DNA of 6,269 nucleotides from an uncultured Burkholderiaceae bacterium (GTDB lineage Bacteria > Pseudomonadota > Gammaproteobacteria > Burkholderiales > Burkholderiaceae_C): assembly GCA_938022295.1 (NCBI GenBank), contig CALIDR010000341.1:1-6269 (forward strand), written 5' to 3'. Position 1 is the stretch's first letter; every line of letters begins with the position of its first letter. The notes under the pieces are model-generated. The model saw only the letters and a list, made by a program, of their open reading frames with translations. It was not told where the DNA came from and searched no databases. This document shows, piece by piece, positions 5,663 to 6,269 of the stretch. The translations under genes and the position numbers were made by a program.

Positions 5663-6269
5663 ATGCCCGACGCCCTGCTCGCGTTCGACGACGAAGCGAC
5701 GCTCGCCGGCGCGCTCGGCGCCGCGCTCGGCGTGGCGCCGCGCTTCGTCGCCCGCCACCCCTTCCCCGACGGCGAGACGCGGCTGACGCTGCCGCCGGCG
5801 CTGCCGCCGCGCGTCGTGCTGCTGCGCGGGCTGCAGCAGCCCAACGCCAAGCTCACCGAGCTGCTGCTGAGCGCCGCCGGCGCGCGCGAGCTCGGCGCGC
5901 GCCACCTGACGCTGGTGGCGCCCTACCTCGCCTACATGCGGCAGGACATGGCGTTCACGCCCGGCGAAGTCGTCAGCCAGCGCCACCTCGGCGCGCTGCT
6001 GGCCGCGGCGTTCGACGCCGTCGTCACCGTCGACCCGCACCTGCACCGCGTGGCCACGCTCGACGAGGTCGTGCCGGGGCGGCGCGGCGTGGCGCTGTCG
6101 GCCGCGCCGCTGCTGGGCGCCTGGATCGCGCAGCGCCGCGCGCGGCCGGTGCTGATCGGCCCCGACGAGGAGGCCGCGCAGTGGGTGCAGGCGGCGGCCG
6201 CGGCGCACGGCTTCGACGCCGGCGTGGGCCGCAAGGTGCGCCGCGGCGACCGCGACGTCGCCGTCGAGC
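5663..6269 (+). CDS. Ribose-phosphate pyrophosphokinase (PRPP synthetase)-like protein, 3' end outside window
   Basis: I translated 202 residues before the window ends mid-codon. They match the N-terminal two thirds of PRPP synthetases: HPFPDGETR at 32-40, NAKLTELLLSAAGARELGA at 61-79, the strongly conserved PYLAYMRQDMAFTPGE at 87-102, VTVDPHLHR at 121-129 (the D-x-H ATP/metal region), IGPDEEA at 165-171, and GRKVRRGD at 189-196 carrying the conserved lysine K191. The canonical enzyme makes PRPP from ribose-5-phosphate and ATP. After DPHLHR the usual bacterial QIQGFF segment is absent and the text runs into VATLDEVVPG, which looks more like the archaeal or divergent forms, so this is probably a paralogue and not the housekeeping prs. 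The C-terminal PRPP loop cannot be seen. Its pairing with the phosphorylase suggests a shared phosphoribosyl pathway. Confidence 0.85.
   Translation, partial: MPDALLAFDDEATLAGALGAALGVAPRFVARHPFPDGETRLTLPPALPPRVVLLRGLQQPNAKLTELLLSAAGARELGARHLTLVAPYLAYMRQDMAFTPGEVVSQRHLGALLAAAFDAVVTVDPHLHRVATLDEVVPGRRGVALSAAPLLGAWIAQRRARPVLIGPDEEAAQWVQAAAAAHGFDAGVGRKVRRGDRDVAVE

Noticed and set aside
1..6269. CRISPR array, tRNA/rRNA genes, insertion sequence or phage genes
   Set aside because: No regularly spaced repeats, RNA gene hallmarks or transposase motifs were seen. Coding sequence fills nearly the whole window.

Overview
This window is a very GC-rich stretch from a Gram-negative bacterium. Base composition and codon use (G/C at nearly every third position) look uniform throughout, though I judged this by eye and did not count it. 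The gene order ruvX-pyrR-pyrB-pyrC'-plsC, and the wording of several conserved blocks (for example GGAWLAERL in PyrR and CPPDTDPPL in PyrC'), fit Betaproteobacteria. Burkholderiales of the Comamonadaceae / Rubrivivax-Leptothrix type are the closest match. That placement rests on remembered family patterns, not on a search.

Layout: bases 1-76 are a palindrome-rich, non-coding repeat-like element, and 77-124 is a short spacer in which I see no clear promoter. Seven genes then run head to tail on the + strand with almost no space between them: ruvX (125-538), pyrR (535-1038), pyrB (1053-2015), a dihydroorotase-like pyrC' (2012-3355), a plsC-type acyltransferase (3352-4107), a long-form pyrimidine/AMP-phosphorylase-family gene (4104-5648), and a PRPP-synthetase-like gene that runs off the window end (5663-6269). 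Four junctions are 4-base start/stop overlaps (three ATGA, one GTGA). The other two are 14-base gaps, each carrying a GGA-type ribosome binding site. No gene is visible on the minus strand.

How the genes fit together: PyrB makes carbamoyl aspartate. The adjacent dihydroorotase homologue has lost its metal-binding histidines, so it is most likely a structural partner of PyrB, as known for Pseudomonas PyrC'. An active dihydroorotase must then be encoded elsewhere. PyrR and the last two genes all belong to families that handle phosphoribosyl groups: PyrR can make UMP from uracil and PRPP, the phosphorylase resembles archaeal AMP phosphorylase (nucleotide + Pi to base + ribose-1,5-bisphosphate), and the last gene resembles PRPP synthetase. 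The part most worth attention is this phosphorylase/PRPP-synthetase pair, joined by translational overlap to a pyrimidine operon. It may be a nucleotide-salvage or phosphoribosyl-recycling branch. The rest is a recognisable housekeeping operon.
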